A DNA stretch of 64,000 nucleotides from WQXF01 sp031553615 (lineage in GTDB: Bacteria; Bacillota; Clostridia; Christensenellales; Aristaeellaceae), in contig JAVBLJ010000006.1 in assembly GCA_031553615.1 (NCBI GenBank), positions 1-64,000 of the forward strand. Direction: 5' to 3'. Below are positions 1 through 10,251 of the stretch, piece by piece. A program made the translations under genes and the position numbers. Numbering within the stretch: position 1 is the first letter of the stretch; every line of letters begins with the position of its first letter. The notes under the pieces are model-generated. The model did not search any database. It was not told the DNA's origin and worked only from the letters and a program-made list of their open reading frames with translations.

Positions 1-1
1 C

Positions 2-352
2 CCGCCGGAGGGTGGCGCGACCCCGCCGGTGGGCGGCACGACCCCGCGGGAGGGCGGCACGACCCCGCCTGAGGGTGGCACGACTCCGCCGGAGGGCGGC
101 ACGACCCCGCCTGAGGGCGGCACGACCCCGCCTGAGGGCGGCACGACCCCGCCGGAGGGCGGCACGACCCCGCCGGAGGGCGGCACGACCCCGCCGGAGG
201 GTGGCACGACTCCGCCGGAGAGCGGCACGACCCCGCCGGAGGGTGGCACGACTCCGCCGGAGAGCGGCACGACTCCGCCGGAGAGCGGCACGACTCCGCC
301 GGAGGGTGGCACGACTCCGCCGGAGGGCGGCACGACTCCGCCGGAGGGCGAT
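2..352 (+). repeat. 21-bp coding tandem repeat (GGTTPPE units)
   Basis: About 16 near-identical 21-bp units of the type ggcggcacgaccccgcctga plus g run from the window edge to about base 352. Variation is mostly silent (ccg/cct, ggc/ggt), with some Gly-to-Ser changes in units near nt 218-300. The unit is a multiple of three, so copy-number change would alter linker length without breaking the frame. Confidence 0.9.
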
Positions 353-2209
353 GTCCCTGTGTCGGATGGCAGTAAGGAGTCGCTTCGCGGCGAGGGCGAT
401 GTGCGAGAGGGTGTCAGCGACCTTCCGACGCTGCAGGATGACCCCATTGCTTCCATGCAGCAAGAAGAGGCTATTTTACCTATGGAGGCGGGTGGAATTG
501 GCATAATGGCGGTGACCGTTCAGATCACGGCCTCCTTGACCGATGAAACCACGATCAGCTACTCGGGCGTGGGCGATGCGGGGACAACGGTGGATGTGTT
601 CCTCATGCGCGGTGCAGTGCAGCTTGCAACGGCCCAGTATGCGTTGGATCCCGGCGGCGATGGTTCCTTCAGCGGCACCTTTGCCATTGTGGAAGTCGGT
701 GCATACGAGGTGTGGGCGCAAAAAACGGGCGATGTCACTTCGCGCGGAGTCGTGCAGGTTTCTTCGAAGCCGAAGCTGGCCATCGATCCCATCAGCGATG
801 CTTCCGCAGTGGTGATGGGCCGAACCGCCCCCGATTTAAAGATTGAAATTTCGACCATCATCAATGGCAAATACTCGATAGTGGAAACGAAATCCGATTT
901 CCGTGGCGCTTTCTACGCCGCCATGAACAAGCGGCAGAAGGCGGGCATGGAGGTGTGGGTCACCGCATTCTACGTGGGCGGCAAGGTGACCAAGCTGGTG
1001 TATGTGCAGCGCGCCTCCGATTTGCCCAGCTATTCGAACAACCTGAGCTTTGGCCAGTATGGATCGGGTGTGTTGGCTATGCAGCAGCGCCTGAAGGATT
1101 TGGGCTACGACGTGAGCGTTTCCGGCGATTTCGATGCCAAGACGCTCAAGGCTGTGTTTGATTTCCAGCGGTTAAACCACTTGGCCGAGGACGGTATTGG
1201 CGGCCCGGTGACCCGCGCGCTGCTATTTAGCGTGACCGCGCGCGAATACACCAGCATAACCATCGGCACGGCGGGCGTGCTGCAGTATGGCGACGATGGC
1301 TCGGAAGTGAAGGCGCTCCAACGGGGTTTGCGCGCACTGAACTTCTATTCCGGCAGCGTTAGCGGGCTCTACCGCAGCGGGACGCGCTCCGCGGTGCGCG
1401 CATTCGAGCGCCGGAACAATCTGCCGGTCGATGGCATTGCGGACCGGGCGATGCAGGCGCTGCTCTACAGCACTGCCGCCAAGAAGGCCCCCGCCGATTC
1501 CGACGGTTCCAGCTCGAGCAGTTCGAGCAGTTCGACGACCACCGGCACGACGACGCCGGTTTCCGATGCGAGCAAGCTTTCGACGCAGCTGCAGCCAGTG
1601 GCGGCCAACGAGATGGCGATCACCTCCGAGATGGTGTTCGGCGTATGGGATACGTTGCTGGAAAAGACGCTGGTTCGCGGAAAACTGCGCGTGGAGGCCG
1701 AAGGGGCGTACCCGCTGCTGGATATGCAGACGCCGGGCATGCTGTTGCGCGTCAGCTACGTGGATGCAAACGGTAAGGTGATTCCCTGCCGCGTGCGCTG
1801 GACCGCTTCCGAGGGCAAGTTTGTTACCCGCGACGACTCCCGCAGCGTGATTAGCGAACAAACCAACCCATTCACGGCCCCGGCGGGCGAGGTGTACTGG
1901 TCGCTCACGCCCTACCTGGAGACTATGCGGATGGGCACTTCCACCGCCCCCCTGCCCAAGGTTGGTCAGGACAACATGATCTTCTGGCTGGATAAGCCGC
2001 TGGTGAGCGCCCAGGCTGGCCGGACGTGGAGCGTAACCATTGAAGCGCTGGATATTTCTAGCGATCAGCTCGTGCTCGATTCGGCGATGCTTTCGCTGAT
2101 GCTCGGTGAGGGCGGCGTGGTGACGCTGAACGAGGATGCATTGCGGAGCGATGGTTGGACGGTTTCCGCTTTCCCCAGCGAGGAAGATGAGGCGGTTACT
2201 TCGAAGTAA
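2..2209 (+). CDS. Surface/exported protein with GGTTPPE repeats and two peptidoglycan-binding domains (5' end outside window)
   Basis: The reading frame is open from base 2, so the start and any signal peptide lie upstream; 735 residues are visible. The first ~115 residues are about 16 copies of a 7-residue Thr-Pro-Pro-Glu-Gly unit, a typical wall-spanning linker. Two peptidoglycan-binding-1-like domains follow, at about nt 1050-1230 (FGQYGSGVLAMQQRLKDLGY ... FDFQ) and nt 1280-1470 (GDDGSEVKALQRGL ... VDGIADRAMQALL). A Ser/Thr-rich linker (nt 1500-1560) leads to a C-terminal region of about 215 residues that I do not recognise. The family role is non-catalytic binding to cell wall; no hydrolase domain is visible here, but one could be encoded upstream. 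A strong terminator follows. The domains are fairly sure, the function open. Confidence 0.8.
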   Translation, partial: PPEGGATPPVGGTTPREGGTTPPEGGTTPPEGGTTPPEGGTTPPEGGTTPPEGGTTPPEGGTTPPEGGTTPPESGTTPPEGGTTPPESGTTPPESGTTPPEGGTTPPEGGTTPPEGDVPVSDGSKESLRGEGDVREGVSDLPTLQDDPIASMQQEEAILPMEAGGIGIMAVTVQITASLTDETTISYSGVGDAGTTVDVFLMRGAVQLATAQYALDPGGDGSFSGTFAIVEVGAYEVWAQKTGDVTSRGVVQVSSKPKLAIDPISDASAVVMGRTAPDLKIEISTIINGKYSIVETKSDFRGAFYAAMNKRQKAGMEVWVTAFYVGGKVTKLVYVQRASDLPSYSNNLSFGQYGSGVLAMQQRLKDLGYDVSVSGDFDAKTLKAVFDFQRLNHLAEDGIGGPVTRALLFSVTAREYTSITIGTAGVLQYGDDGSEVKALQRGLRALNFYSGSVSGLYRSGTRSAVRAFERRNNLPVDGIADRAMQALLYSTAAKKAPADSDGSSSSSSSSSTTTGTTTPVSDASKLSTQLQPVAANEMAITSEMVFGVWDTLLEKTLVRGKLRVEAEGAYPLLDMQTPGMLLRVSYVDANGKVIPCRVRWTASEGKFVTRDDSRSVISEQTNPFTAPAGEVYWSLTPYLETMRMGTSTAPLPKVGQDNMIFWLDKPLVSAQAGRTWSVTIEALDISSDQLVLDSAMLSLMLGEGGVVTLNEDALRSDGWTVSAFPSEEDEAVTSK

Positions 2210-2280
2210 GGCCGGGTAAAGCCAAGCAAGGCAAACCAAGGTACGATAGCGAAGAGGTGCCTTGCACAGAAACGGTTTGA

Positions 2281-2320
2281 GCGGCACGGATTCCAGCGTT
2301 GGAGTCTGTGCCGCTTTTTT
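2281..2320 (+). terminator. Rho-independent terminator
   Basis: GCGGCAC pairs with GTGCCGC around an inner GGA/TCC-type stem, followed by TTTTTT. It closes the surface-protein transcript ahead of the GH3 promoter. Confidence 0.85.
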
Positions 2321-2346
2321 GTTTGATTTTTGGCGCGGCTTCGCGC

Positions 2347-2376
2347 TTGACAAGAAAAGAATAGGAGACCTATACT
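2347..2376 (+). promoter_or_regulatory. Sigma-A type promoter of the GH3 gene
   Basis: TTGACA (2347-2352), an 18-bp spacer and TATACT (2371-2376), 39 bp before the GH3 start codon. It lies just after the preceding terminator. Confidence 0.75.
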
Positions 2377-2414
2377 GGGGGCGCGGCTCTTTCCGCAAAA
2401 AGGGAGGACGAATC

Positions 2415-4499
2415 ATGATCGATCGCAAATGGGCCCGGGAGCGCGCTGAGCAATTGGTGGCGCAGATGACGCTGGAGGAAAAGGCTTCTCAATTGCGCTA
2501 CGACGCTCCGGCCATAGCGCGTTTGGGCATTCCCTCCTACAATTGGTGGAACGAGGCGCTGCACGGGGTGGCGCGCGCAGGCACCGCCACGGTGTTCCCG
2601 CAGGCCATCGGTCTGGCGGCGATGTTTGACGAGGTGCTGCAGCAGGAGATCGCCGATGTAATTGCAACCGAGGGCCGCGCCAAGTACAATGCGCAGGCTG
2701 CCCACGAGGATCGGGATATTTATAAAGGATTAACCTTTTGGTCGCCTAACATCAACATATTCCGCGATCCGCGCTGGGGCCGAGGCCACGAGACATATGG
2801 CGAGGACCCGTACCTTGCCGGGCGACTGGGCGTGGCGTTCGTGCGCGGCCTGCAGGGCAAGGGCAAGCACCTGAAATCGGCGGCATGCGCGAAGCACTTT
2901 GCGGTGCACTCGGGCCCGGAAGAGGGTCGGCATGAGTTCGACGCACAGGCTACCCCGAAGGATATGTGGGAGACCTACTTGCCCGCATTCGAAGCGCTGG
3001 TGCGTGAAGCCGGTGTGGAATCGGTGATGGGCGCGTACAACCGCGTCAATGGGGAACCGGCCTGCGGATCCAAGACGCTGCTGCGCGACATATTGCGCGA
3101 CCGTTGGGGCTTTGCCGGGCATGTGGTGAGCGATTGCTGGGCGATATCGGATTTTCATCAATTCCACAAGGTGACAGCCACCGCGCCTGAATCGGCAGCG
3201 TTGGCGCTCGAAAACGGCTGCGATCTCAATTGCGGCGTGACCTACCTGCATTTGCTCCAGGCGCACAAGGATGGCCTGGTTACCGAGGAGCAGATCAGCA
3301 CGGCCTGCGTTCGTGTGATGACCACGCGCTACCTGCTGGGCCTGTTCGACGAGGATTGCGAGTACGACACGATCTCCTACGCGCAGAACGATACCGATGA
3401 GCACGCCGCGCTCGCCCTGCGCGCCGCCGAGCGCAGCATGACCTTGCTGAAGAACGATGGCGTACTGCCGCTGGATTTGGAGCGGGTGCGTACCATCGCG
3501 GTCATAGGGCCCAACGCCAACAGCATCACCGCGCTGGAGGGCAACTACAACGGCACCTCTTCGCGCTACGTGACCTTCCTGGAGGGCGTTCGCGCCGCCT
3601 GCGCGGGCAAAGCGCGCGTGCTATACTCCAGCGGCGGACACCTTTACAAGGATCGCGAGAGCAATCTTGGTCAGGCGGACGATCGGCTGAGCGAGGCGGT
3701 GATCTGCGCCGAGCAGGCCGATGTGGTTATTCTGTGCGTGGGCCTGGATTCCACGCTGGAGGGCGAGGAGGGCGATACCGGCAACCAATATTTCTCGGGC
3801 GATAAGAAGGATTTGGAGTTGCCGGACTGCCAGCGTCGGCTGATCCAGGCCGTGCTCGCCACGGGCAAGCCGGTGATCACCGTGCTGGCTTCTGGCAGCG
3901 CCATCCGCGTGGAGGAGGGCAACGCCATCCTTGCTGCCTGGTATCCCGGGCAGGCGGGCGGCACCGCGTTGGCTAACATATTGCTAGGCAAATCGCCTTC
4001 GGGCAAGCTGCCGGTCACGTTCTACCGCAGCGTGGAGGAGCTGCCGGAGTTTACCGATTACGCGATGTGCAACCGTACCTATCGCTACTTCGAGGGCGAA
4101 GCGCTCTACCCCTTTGGCTATGGGTTAACCTACGGAAGCGCTTGCGTTTCTAGCGCGGAAGCAACAGCGGAGGCAGAGGGCGTCGCGCTGCAAATCACGC
4201 TGGAGAACACCGGGGATTGCGATATCGAAGAGGTGCTGCAAGTGTACGTCGCGCCCGAATCTCGCTGGGCTCCGCCGCATCCCTCGCTGCGCGCGTTCCG
4301 TCGCGTGCCGCTTCCGGCGGGGCAGAAGCAGCAAGTCCTGTTGAAGCTTGCGCCCGAGGCGTTCAGCGTCGTCAACGATGCGGGCGAGCGCGTCCGGGAG
4401 GGAAATCGCGCCACGCTGTACGTTGGATTCAACCAACCCGACGCCCGCAGTGCAGCGCTCACCGGGCAGGCGGCGAAGGCTGTGCAGGTCGCCTTCTAG
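2415..4499 (+). CDS. Glycoside hydrolase family 3 beta-glycosidase (beta-xylosidase/beta-glucosidase type)
   Basis: 694 residues from ATG 2415, which has AGGGAGG 8 nt upstream; the frame is open further upstream but that part overlaps the promoter. It has the full GH3 layout: a TIM-barrel domain, an alpha/beta domain (LLKNDGVLPL ... GPNA) and a C-terminal fibronectin-III-like domain (LYPFGYGLTYG onward). The nucleophile should be Asp of VVSDCWAI (about residue 240). The motifs FWSPNINIFRDPRWGRGHE and CAKHFAVHSGPE are those of the xylosidase-like GH3 branch. The family hydrolyses beta-linked sugars from non-reducing ends with retention. There is no signal peptide, so it should act in the cytoplasm on imported oligosaccharides. 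It is transcribed alone from a sigma-A promoter to a terminator. Exact sugar specificity cannot be read from sequence. Confidence 0.9.
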   Translation: MIDRKWARERAEQLVAQMTLEEKASQLRYDAPAIARLGIPSYNWWNEALHGVARAGTATVFPQAIGLAAMFDEVLQQEIADVIATEGRAKYNAQAAHEDRDIYKGLTFWSPNINIFRDPRWGRGHETYGEDPYLAGRLGVAFVRGLQGKGKHLKSAACAKHFAVHSGPEEGRHEFDAQATPKDMWETYLPAFEALVREAGVESVMGAYNRVNGEPACGSKTLLRDILRDRWGFAGHVVSDCWAISDFHQFHKVTATAPESAALALENGCDLNCGVTYLHLLQAHKDGLVTEEQISTACVRVMTTRYLLGLFDEDCEYDTISYAQNDTDEHAALALRAAERSMTLLKNDGVLPLDLERVRTIAVIGPNANSITALEGNYNGTSSRYVTFLEGVRAACAGKARVLYSSGGHLYKDRESNLGQADDRLSEAVICAEQADVVILCVGLDSTLEGEEGDTGNQYFSGDKKDLELPDCQRRLIQAVLATGKPVITVLASGSAIRVEEGNAILAAWYPGQAGGTALANILLGKSPSGKLPVTFYRSVEELPEFTDYAMCNRTYRYFEGEALYPFGYGLTYGSACVSSAEATAEAEGVALQITLENTGDCDIEEVLQVYVAPESRWAPPHPSLRAFRRVPLPAGQKQQVLLKLAPEAFSVVNDAGERVREGNRATLYVGFNQPDARSAALTGQAAKAVQVAF

Positions 4500-4526
4500 C
4501 GCTCGCCGATTCATGAATACACCCCA

Positions 4527-4553
4527 AACAGCGCTTTTCTGGCGCTGTTTTTT
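4527..4553 (+). terminator. Rho-independent terminator after GH3 gene
   Basis: AACAGCGC and GCGCTGTT form a perfect stem followed by a T run. Confidence 0.85.
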
Positions 4554-4688
4554 GAATGCCGAATGATCCCAATACGATTTCATAATCCGTAAGGTGTCCC
4601 TTTTTGCGAAGTTGTGCTATACTGTCCGAAGCGAAGGCGCAGGGTTTTCCGAGCCTTGCGCGTTTATTATGACAGGGAGGCATTCGTC

Positions 4689-6110
<1,422 letters not shown>

Positions 6111-6203
6111 TTGCCTTTTGAGTCTGGCGTCGCAATCAAGCGCATATACTGTATTATGTATGGATTCTGTATGGATTTATCGAGGACGAGAGGAGGCTGG
6201 GGA

Positions 6204-7526
6204 ATGACCGGAACGAGGAAAGATCGCGTGAATGCGCGCATGGGTGCAGGCTTGCGTCGGGGATTGGCGTTGTCGCTCTGCGCTCTTCTCTGTGCTCTTT
6301 GCATGGCGGCAGGAATGAGCGGCGCATGGGCTGCCGAAGCGAACGGAGAGCCGGAAACGGTGGTGCAGGCATCGCCCGCGACCTATGCCGAGCTGCTGCA
6401 ATGGCGGGATATGATTTGGCAGGAGACTCGGGGCCAGCCGGTGCGCAACAATCCGCTGGACACGTACGATCCCCAGGGCAAGGCGACCTACCTGATCCAG
6501 CTGCAGAGCTACACGATCGAGAGCCGCACGCCGACCCTGGACGTTGAGGATAACCCGATTTTGGGCGTGACGCTCAACGATGTGCACGCCGAAGGCCCGC
6601 GCGGAAGCGGACTGGGCATGACGCTCGAGGAAGTGCTGGCCGGCTACGAAAACCAGAATCCGGCGCTGGTGGGCGATGCGGAATTCGCCGCGCTGTACGT
6701 CTACGATGTGCAGGAACGGGCCGATTTCCCGGAAGCGGCCTGGGGCCTGCTGATGCGCAACGATGCAGGCGCGTTGAGCGTAGAGTATGCGGTGTCCGCA
6801 CCGTTCGCCGAGGCCGATGCGTATACGGACATCATCATTTCATACGTCATCACCGAGGGCTACGTCACCGACATGCGCGTCTCAGATTTTGGCGATTCCA
6901 TATTGTCCGAGGAGCTGCGCGAAAACATCGAGACGTTGCGCGGCATTACGGCCAACACCTCGTTTGATCCGCAGGAGCAAAACCTGGCGCCGCTGCATGC
7001 GGAGATGTTCCAGCGCGCCGATCTGGTGTTTTCCGGGCTGGATTTCGTGGTGGAAACCGTGGAGGACGTGCGCGTGCTGCTCGGTGATCCCAAGAGCGAG
7101 AAGGAAGTGCCCCACGAAGAGGGCGGCGATCCGAAGTTGATTCTTACCTACCCTGGGCTGGAATTCGAGTTTGGCTTCAGCGCGGATGGGATGAGGCAGC
7201 TACAGGCGCTGCAGATCACCGATCCCAACTTTGAGGGACCGCGCGGTCTGCGCGTGGGGGAATCGCTGGAATCGGTGCTCTCGCGCTTTCGCTTGGAGGA
7301 GCAGGGGTACCAGGAGCCGTTGACCATTCTCTATGCGCCGGGGGAGAGCATCGAACAGCCGCCCTTTGGCCTGCTGGAGATATACAGCGATCTGGAGGCC
7401 ACGGTGCGCTATGCTTTGGAGGTCCCCACCCGTGGCGATGCGCCGAAGGCGGGCATCATGCTACTGATTACCGTCGAGAACCTGCGGGTCACGGAATTGT
7501 ATCTCTACCGCTGGCAGGCGGAGTAA
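6204..7526 (+). CDS. Exported protein of unknown function with a duplicated module
   Basis: 440 residues from ATG 6204, with AGGAGG 7 nt upstream. The N-terminus is basic (RKDRVNARMGAGLRRG), then hydrophobic (LALSLCALLCALCMAAG), then has an Ala-type cleavage site near SGAWAAE, so the protein is exported. Two similar stretches, around residues 131-160 (GPRGSGLGMTLEEVLAGYEN) and 345-375 (GPRGLRVGESLESVLSRFR), suggest an internal duplication of an alpha/beta module. No catalytic motif is recognised. It lies 93 bp after pyk and is followed by a terminator, so it may be cotranscribed with pyk or have its own weak promoter. No family assigned. Confidence 0.75.
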   Translation: MTGTRKDRVNARMGAGLRRGLALSLCALLCALCMAAGMSGAWAAEANGEPETVVQASPATYAELLQWRDMIWQETRGQPVRNNPLDTYDPQGKATYLIQLQSYTIESRTPTLDVEDNPILGVTLNDVHAEGPRGSGLGMTLEEVLAGYENQNPALVGDAEFAALYVYDVQERADFPEAAWGLLMRNDAGALSVEYAVSAPFAEADAYTDIIISYVITEGYVTDMRVSDFGDSILSEELRENIETLRGITANTSFDPQEQNLAPLHAEMFQRADLVFSGLDFVVETVEDVRVLLGDPKSEKEVPHEEGGDPKLILTYPGLEFEFGFSADGMRQLQALQITDPNFEGPRGLRVGESLESVLSRFRLEEQGYQEPLTILYAPGESIEQPPFGLLEIYSDLEATVRYALEVPTRGDAPKAGIMLLITVENLRVTELYLYRWQAE

Positions 7527-7558
7527 AGTAAGATTTTCCACCGAATATTTTCCATCCG

Positions 7559-7608
7559 AGCCGCCGTATCGGGCATGATTTGCATGCATTCGATGGGGCG
7601 GCTTTTTT
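7559..7608 (+). terminator. Rho-independent terminator
   Basis: AGCCGCC and GGGCGGCT enclose an inner CATG/CATG stem and are followed by TTTTTT. The remaining 190 bases to the next gene show nothing I can assign apart from a GGAGG ribosome binding site. Confidence 0.85.
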
Positions 7609-7800
7609 GTGCGCGAAAACTTTGTGAAAAATACGACCGGGATAGAGGAAATAGGGGAATGATGTGGAATAAAAGAAATTGGACTAAGTTGGTCATTGTG
7701 CGGACATGCTGAGCGCGAGTCGCGCATATATGCCTGCACAAGGCTGAGCACGCTGTGGGTTACAGCAATTGAAAATGGAAAAAACGGAGGCGATCACGGC

Positions 7801-9264
7801 ATGAGCACCATTCAAACCCTGGAGCAGGTGCAGGCGCGAAAGCAGAAGCTTCTGGATGGGGATCCTGCGCGTTTGGAGAAGCAAGCCAAGGATGGCAAGC
7901 TGACCGCGCGGGTTCGCATTACGAAGCTGCTGGACGTCGGCAGTTTCGTGGAGCTGGATGCATTGGCATCCAAGGACGGCAATGCTGAAGGCGTTGTGAC
8001 TGGTTATGGCACGGTGGAAGGTCGCCCCGTCTACGTGTTTTCGCAGGATTTCACGGTGATGGGCGGCTCGATGAGCGGGCTGATGGCCAAAAAGATCGTC
8101 AAGGTGCTGCGCATGGCCAAAAAGACCGGCGCGCCCGTGGTGGCGATGTGCGATAGCGCGGGTGCGCGGCTGACCGAAGGCGCAGGCGCGCTGGAGGCTT
8201 ATGCTGAGGTGTTCGCGCGCGTGGCGCGGCTTTCTGGCGTATCGCCGACGCTGGCGATGGTGCTCGGCCCCTGCGTGGGCGGCGCGGCCATGCTGAGCCA
8301 GCTCATGGATTTCACCGTGATGGTGAAGGGGATCGGTTCGCTGATGGCGGCCGGGCCGCAGGTGGTGGCCGCGACGTACGACAAGGCCTGGACGGCTGAG
8401 CAGATCGGCGGTGCCGATGTGGTGAGCGCGCAAGGCGGTGCGCACCTCATTTCCGCTAGCGAGGACGAGGCTTTCGCCGCGGCCCGTAAGCTGCTGAACA
8501 TGCTGCCCTCCAACAACCTGGAGGAAGCGCCCGAGGAGCCCTGCGCCGATTTGAACCGCACCATCGCGGCCAATGGCGATGCCAAGGCGCTGGCGAGCGC
8601 GCTGGCCGACGATGGCAGCTTCTTCGAAATGACCGCAGGCTACAGCGCGGCGGTGACCGGCTTCATCCGCCTCGCCGGACGCACCGTGGCGGTGGTGGGC
8701 ACCGGCGGCGGTGCAATGTGCCCCGGCGCTGCGCGCAAGCTGGCGCGCTTTGTCCGCTTTGCGGATTGCTACAACATCCCGGTGGTGTCGCTGATCGATA
8801 CTGAGGGCTTCAAGGTCGTGCAGCCGCAGGAGCAAATGACCATGCTGCGCGCGGCGGGCCAGCTGCTTTACTCCTACGCCGAGGCCACTACGGCCAAGGT
8901 TTCGCTGATCACTGGCAAGGCGATCGGTGCGGCGTACGTGGCGCTGGGCGGCAAGGCCAACGTGGACGTGAGCTATGCATGGCCGGGCGCGGTGATCTCG
9001 CCGCTGAGCCCCGAGGCCGCCGTGCAGGTGCTTTGCAAGAAGGAAATCGCCGAATCGAAGGGCGACCCGATTGCGGCCCGCGCCGAGCTGGCCGACAAGT
9101 ATGCCGCCGACGTGGCCGACGGCATTCATGCCGCCGAGGCCGGCCTGATCGACGACGTGATTGACCCCACGGAGACCCGCAAGCTGATCATCGCCGCGCT
9201 GGAGATGCTTTCCTCCAAGCGCGATTCCAACCCGCCCAAGAAGCACGGCAACCTGCCGCTGTAA
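7801..9264 (+). CDS. mmdA: Biotin-dependent acyl-CoA carboxyltransferase (MmdA/PccB type, decarboxylase alpha subunit)
   Basis: 487 residues from ATG 7801 (GGAGG 11 nt upstream). It is a two-lobed crotonase-fold carboxyltransferase: the N-lobe contains VYVFSQDFTVMGGSMS, the oxyanion-type GARLTEGAGALE and GPCVGGAAM; the C-lobe contains VGTGGGAMCPGAARKLARF, VSLIDTEGF and the AYVALGGK region. The family moves a carboxyl group between an acyl-CoA (methylmalonyl-, malonyl- or glutaconyl-CoA) and biotin. The next three genes supply a gamma subunit, the biotin carrier and the Na+-pumping beta subunit, so this matches a methylmalonyl-CoA decarboxylase (MmdA-D-C-B) set. The fifth gene adds an OadA-type transferase. 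It is shorter than typical MmdA (about 510). The acyl-CoA used is inferred, not shown. Confidence 0.85.
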   Translation: MSTIQTLEQVQARKQKLLDGDPARLEKQAKDGKLTARVRITKLLDVGSFVELDALASKDGNAEGVVTGYGTVEGRPVYVFSQDFTVMGGSMSGLMAKKIVKVLRMAKKTGAPVVAMCDSAGARLTEGAGALEAYAEVFARVARLSGVSPTLAMVLGPCVGGAAMLSQLMDFTVMVKGIGSLMAAGPQVVAATYDKAWTAEQIGGADVVSAQGGAHLISASEDEAFAAARKLLNMLPSNNLEEAPEEPCADLNRTIAANGDAKALASALADDGSFFEMTAGYSAAVTGFIRLAGRTVAVVGTGGGAMCPGAARKLARFVRFADCYNIPVVSLIDTEGFKVVQPQEQMTMLRAAGQLLYSYAEATTAKVSLITGKAIGAAYVALGGKANVDVSYAWPGAVISPLSPEAAVQVLCKKEIAESKGDPIAARAELADKYAADVADGIHAAEAGLIDDVIDPTETRKLIIAALEMLSSKRDSNPPKKHGNLPL

Positions 9265-9331
9265 GCGACGGCAAAAAAGGCTTTGCTGAAATGGCTTTGC
9301 CGGAGACGGCAATGAAAGGGGAGGAAATGCG

Positions 9332-9709
9332 ATGCAGGTAACCCTATACGGTCTCCAAGTCACGGTGCTGGGTATGCTGGTTGTGTTTGCGGGGCTGATC
9401 ATCCTGGTGGTGGCCATCGGCCTGCTGAGAAGGCTCACTGGCGGGAAAAAGCAAGCGGTTGTGAGCCCCGCGCAGGATGCCGCGCCCGTTCCCACGCTCG
9501 CGCCGGTGGAGTACGCCCAGGCGAGTGAGCCCGAGGCGGGCGGCGCACTGATCGCCGTCATCACCGCTGCCGTCGCGGCTGCCATGGCTGCGCAGGGCGG
9601 CACGGCGGAGCAATCCAATGGTTTCGTGGTGCGGGCCATTCGCAGGGTGCAGGGCGCTCCGGCCTGGAACCGCGCAGGCCGCGAAGAGCAGGTCTACGGG
9701 CGTTTTTGA
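9332..9709 (+). CDS. OadG/MmdD-like small membrane gamma subunit
   Basis: 125 residues from ATG 9332 behind GGGGAGG. One N-terminal membrane helix (residues about 8-30: TVLGMLVVFAGLIILVVAIG) precedes a basic stop (RRLTGGKK). An Ala/Pro-rich linker and a second Ala-rich hydrophobic stretch (GALIAVITAAVAAAMAAQ) follow, then a short C-terminus ending in VYGRF. OadG-type subunits tether the cytoplasmic carboxyltransferase to the membrane-bound beta subunit and help assemble the Na+ pump. The position between carboxyltransferase and biotin carrier is the one seen in other decarboxylase operons. Confidence 0.8.
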   Translation: MQVTLYGLQVTVLGMLVVFAGLIILVVAIGLLRRLTGGKKQAVVSPAQDAAPVPTLAPVEYAQASEPEAGGALIAVITAAVAAAMAAQGGTAEQSNGFVVRAIRRVQGAPAWNRAGREEQVYGRF

Positions 9710-9821
9710 TGGATTGACCGCCGAACAAAGCGGACTGTCAAATCAAAACGAAATGCACACTACCGGTTCATCAATCGGTTAACTCATTACTCGCTCAAAT
9801 AGAACAGAGGAGGATTCCCTT

Positions 9822-10223
9822 ATGCGTAAGTTCATGATTACGGTGCAAGGCGTTACTTACGAGGTGGACGTGGAGGAAGTCGGCGCGGGCGCGCCTGCTG
9901 CCGCTCCGGTCGCCGTTTCCGCTCCCGCTCCTGTGGCTGCCCCCGTGGCTGCCCCTGTCGCCGCCCCTGTCGCCGCTCCGGCGAAGCCCGCCGCTGCTCC
10001 GGTCGCCGGCGGCACCACCATCAAATCGCCCATGCCCGGCACCATCCTGGCCGTGAACGTGCAGGCCGGTGCGGCCGTGAAGCGTGGCGATGTGCTGTGC
10101 GTGCTGGAAGCGATGAAGATGGAGAACGAGATCATGGCTCCCGCCGACGGCAAGGTGGCCCAGATTATTGTAACGAAGGGTGCGACGGTTAACTCTGGCG
10201 ACGTTCTGCTGGTGATCGCCTAA
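9822..10223 (+). CDS. Biotin carboxyl carrier protein of the decarboxylase complex
   Basis: 133 residues, ATG 9822 behind AGGAGG. A short N-terminal strand region (RKFMITVQGVTYEVDVEEVG) is followed by an Ala/Pro/Val linker (about residues 25-65) and a biotinyl domain with the EAMKMEN motif (the Lys is the biotin site) and the flexible PMPGTILAV start. It carries the carboxyl group from a transferase to the membrane pump. It is the only biotin carrier in the operon, so both carboxyltransferases probably share it: the OadA-type protein downstream lacks its own biotin domain. Confidence 0.93.
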   Translation: MRKFMITVQGVTYEVDVEEVGAGAPAAAPVAVSAPAPVAAPVAAPVAAPVAAPAKPAAAPVAGGTTIKSPMPGTILAVNVQAGAAVKRGDVLCVLEAMKMENEIMAPADGKVAQIIVTKGATVNSGDVLLVIA

Positions 10224-10251
10224 CCGATTACGTCGTGAAAGGGTGGAAATT

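Noticed and set aside
2..352. Regular repeats as a possible CRISPR array
   Set aside because: The units are contiguous without spacers and encode a periodic peptide.
12..506. 164-codon frame encoding an Arg/Ala/Pro-rich protein over the repeat tract
   Set aside because: It is a second reading of the GGTTPPE repeat. The other frame continues into well-formed domains with ordinary codon use.
1223..2428. Long minus-strand frame of 401 codons
   Set aside because: Antisense shadow of the surface-protein gene; no ribosome binding site, no domain, atypical Arg/His-rich composition.
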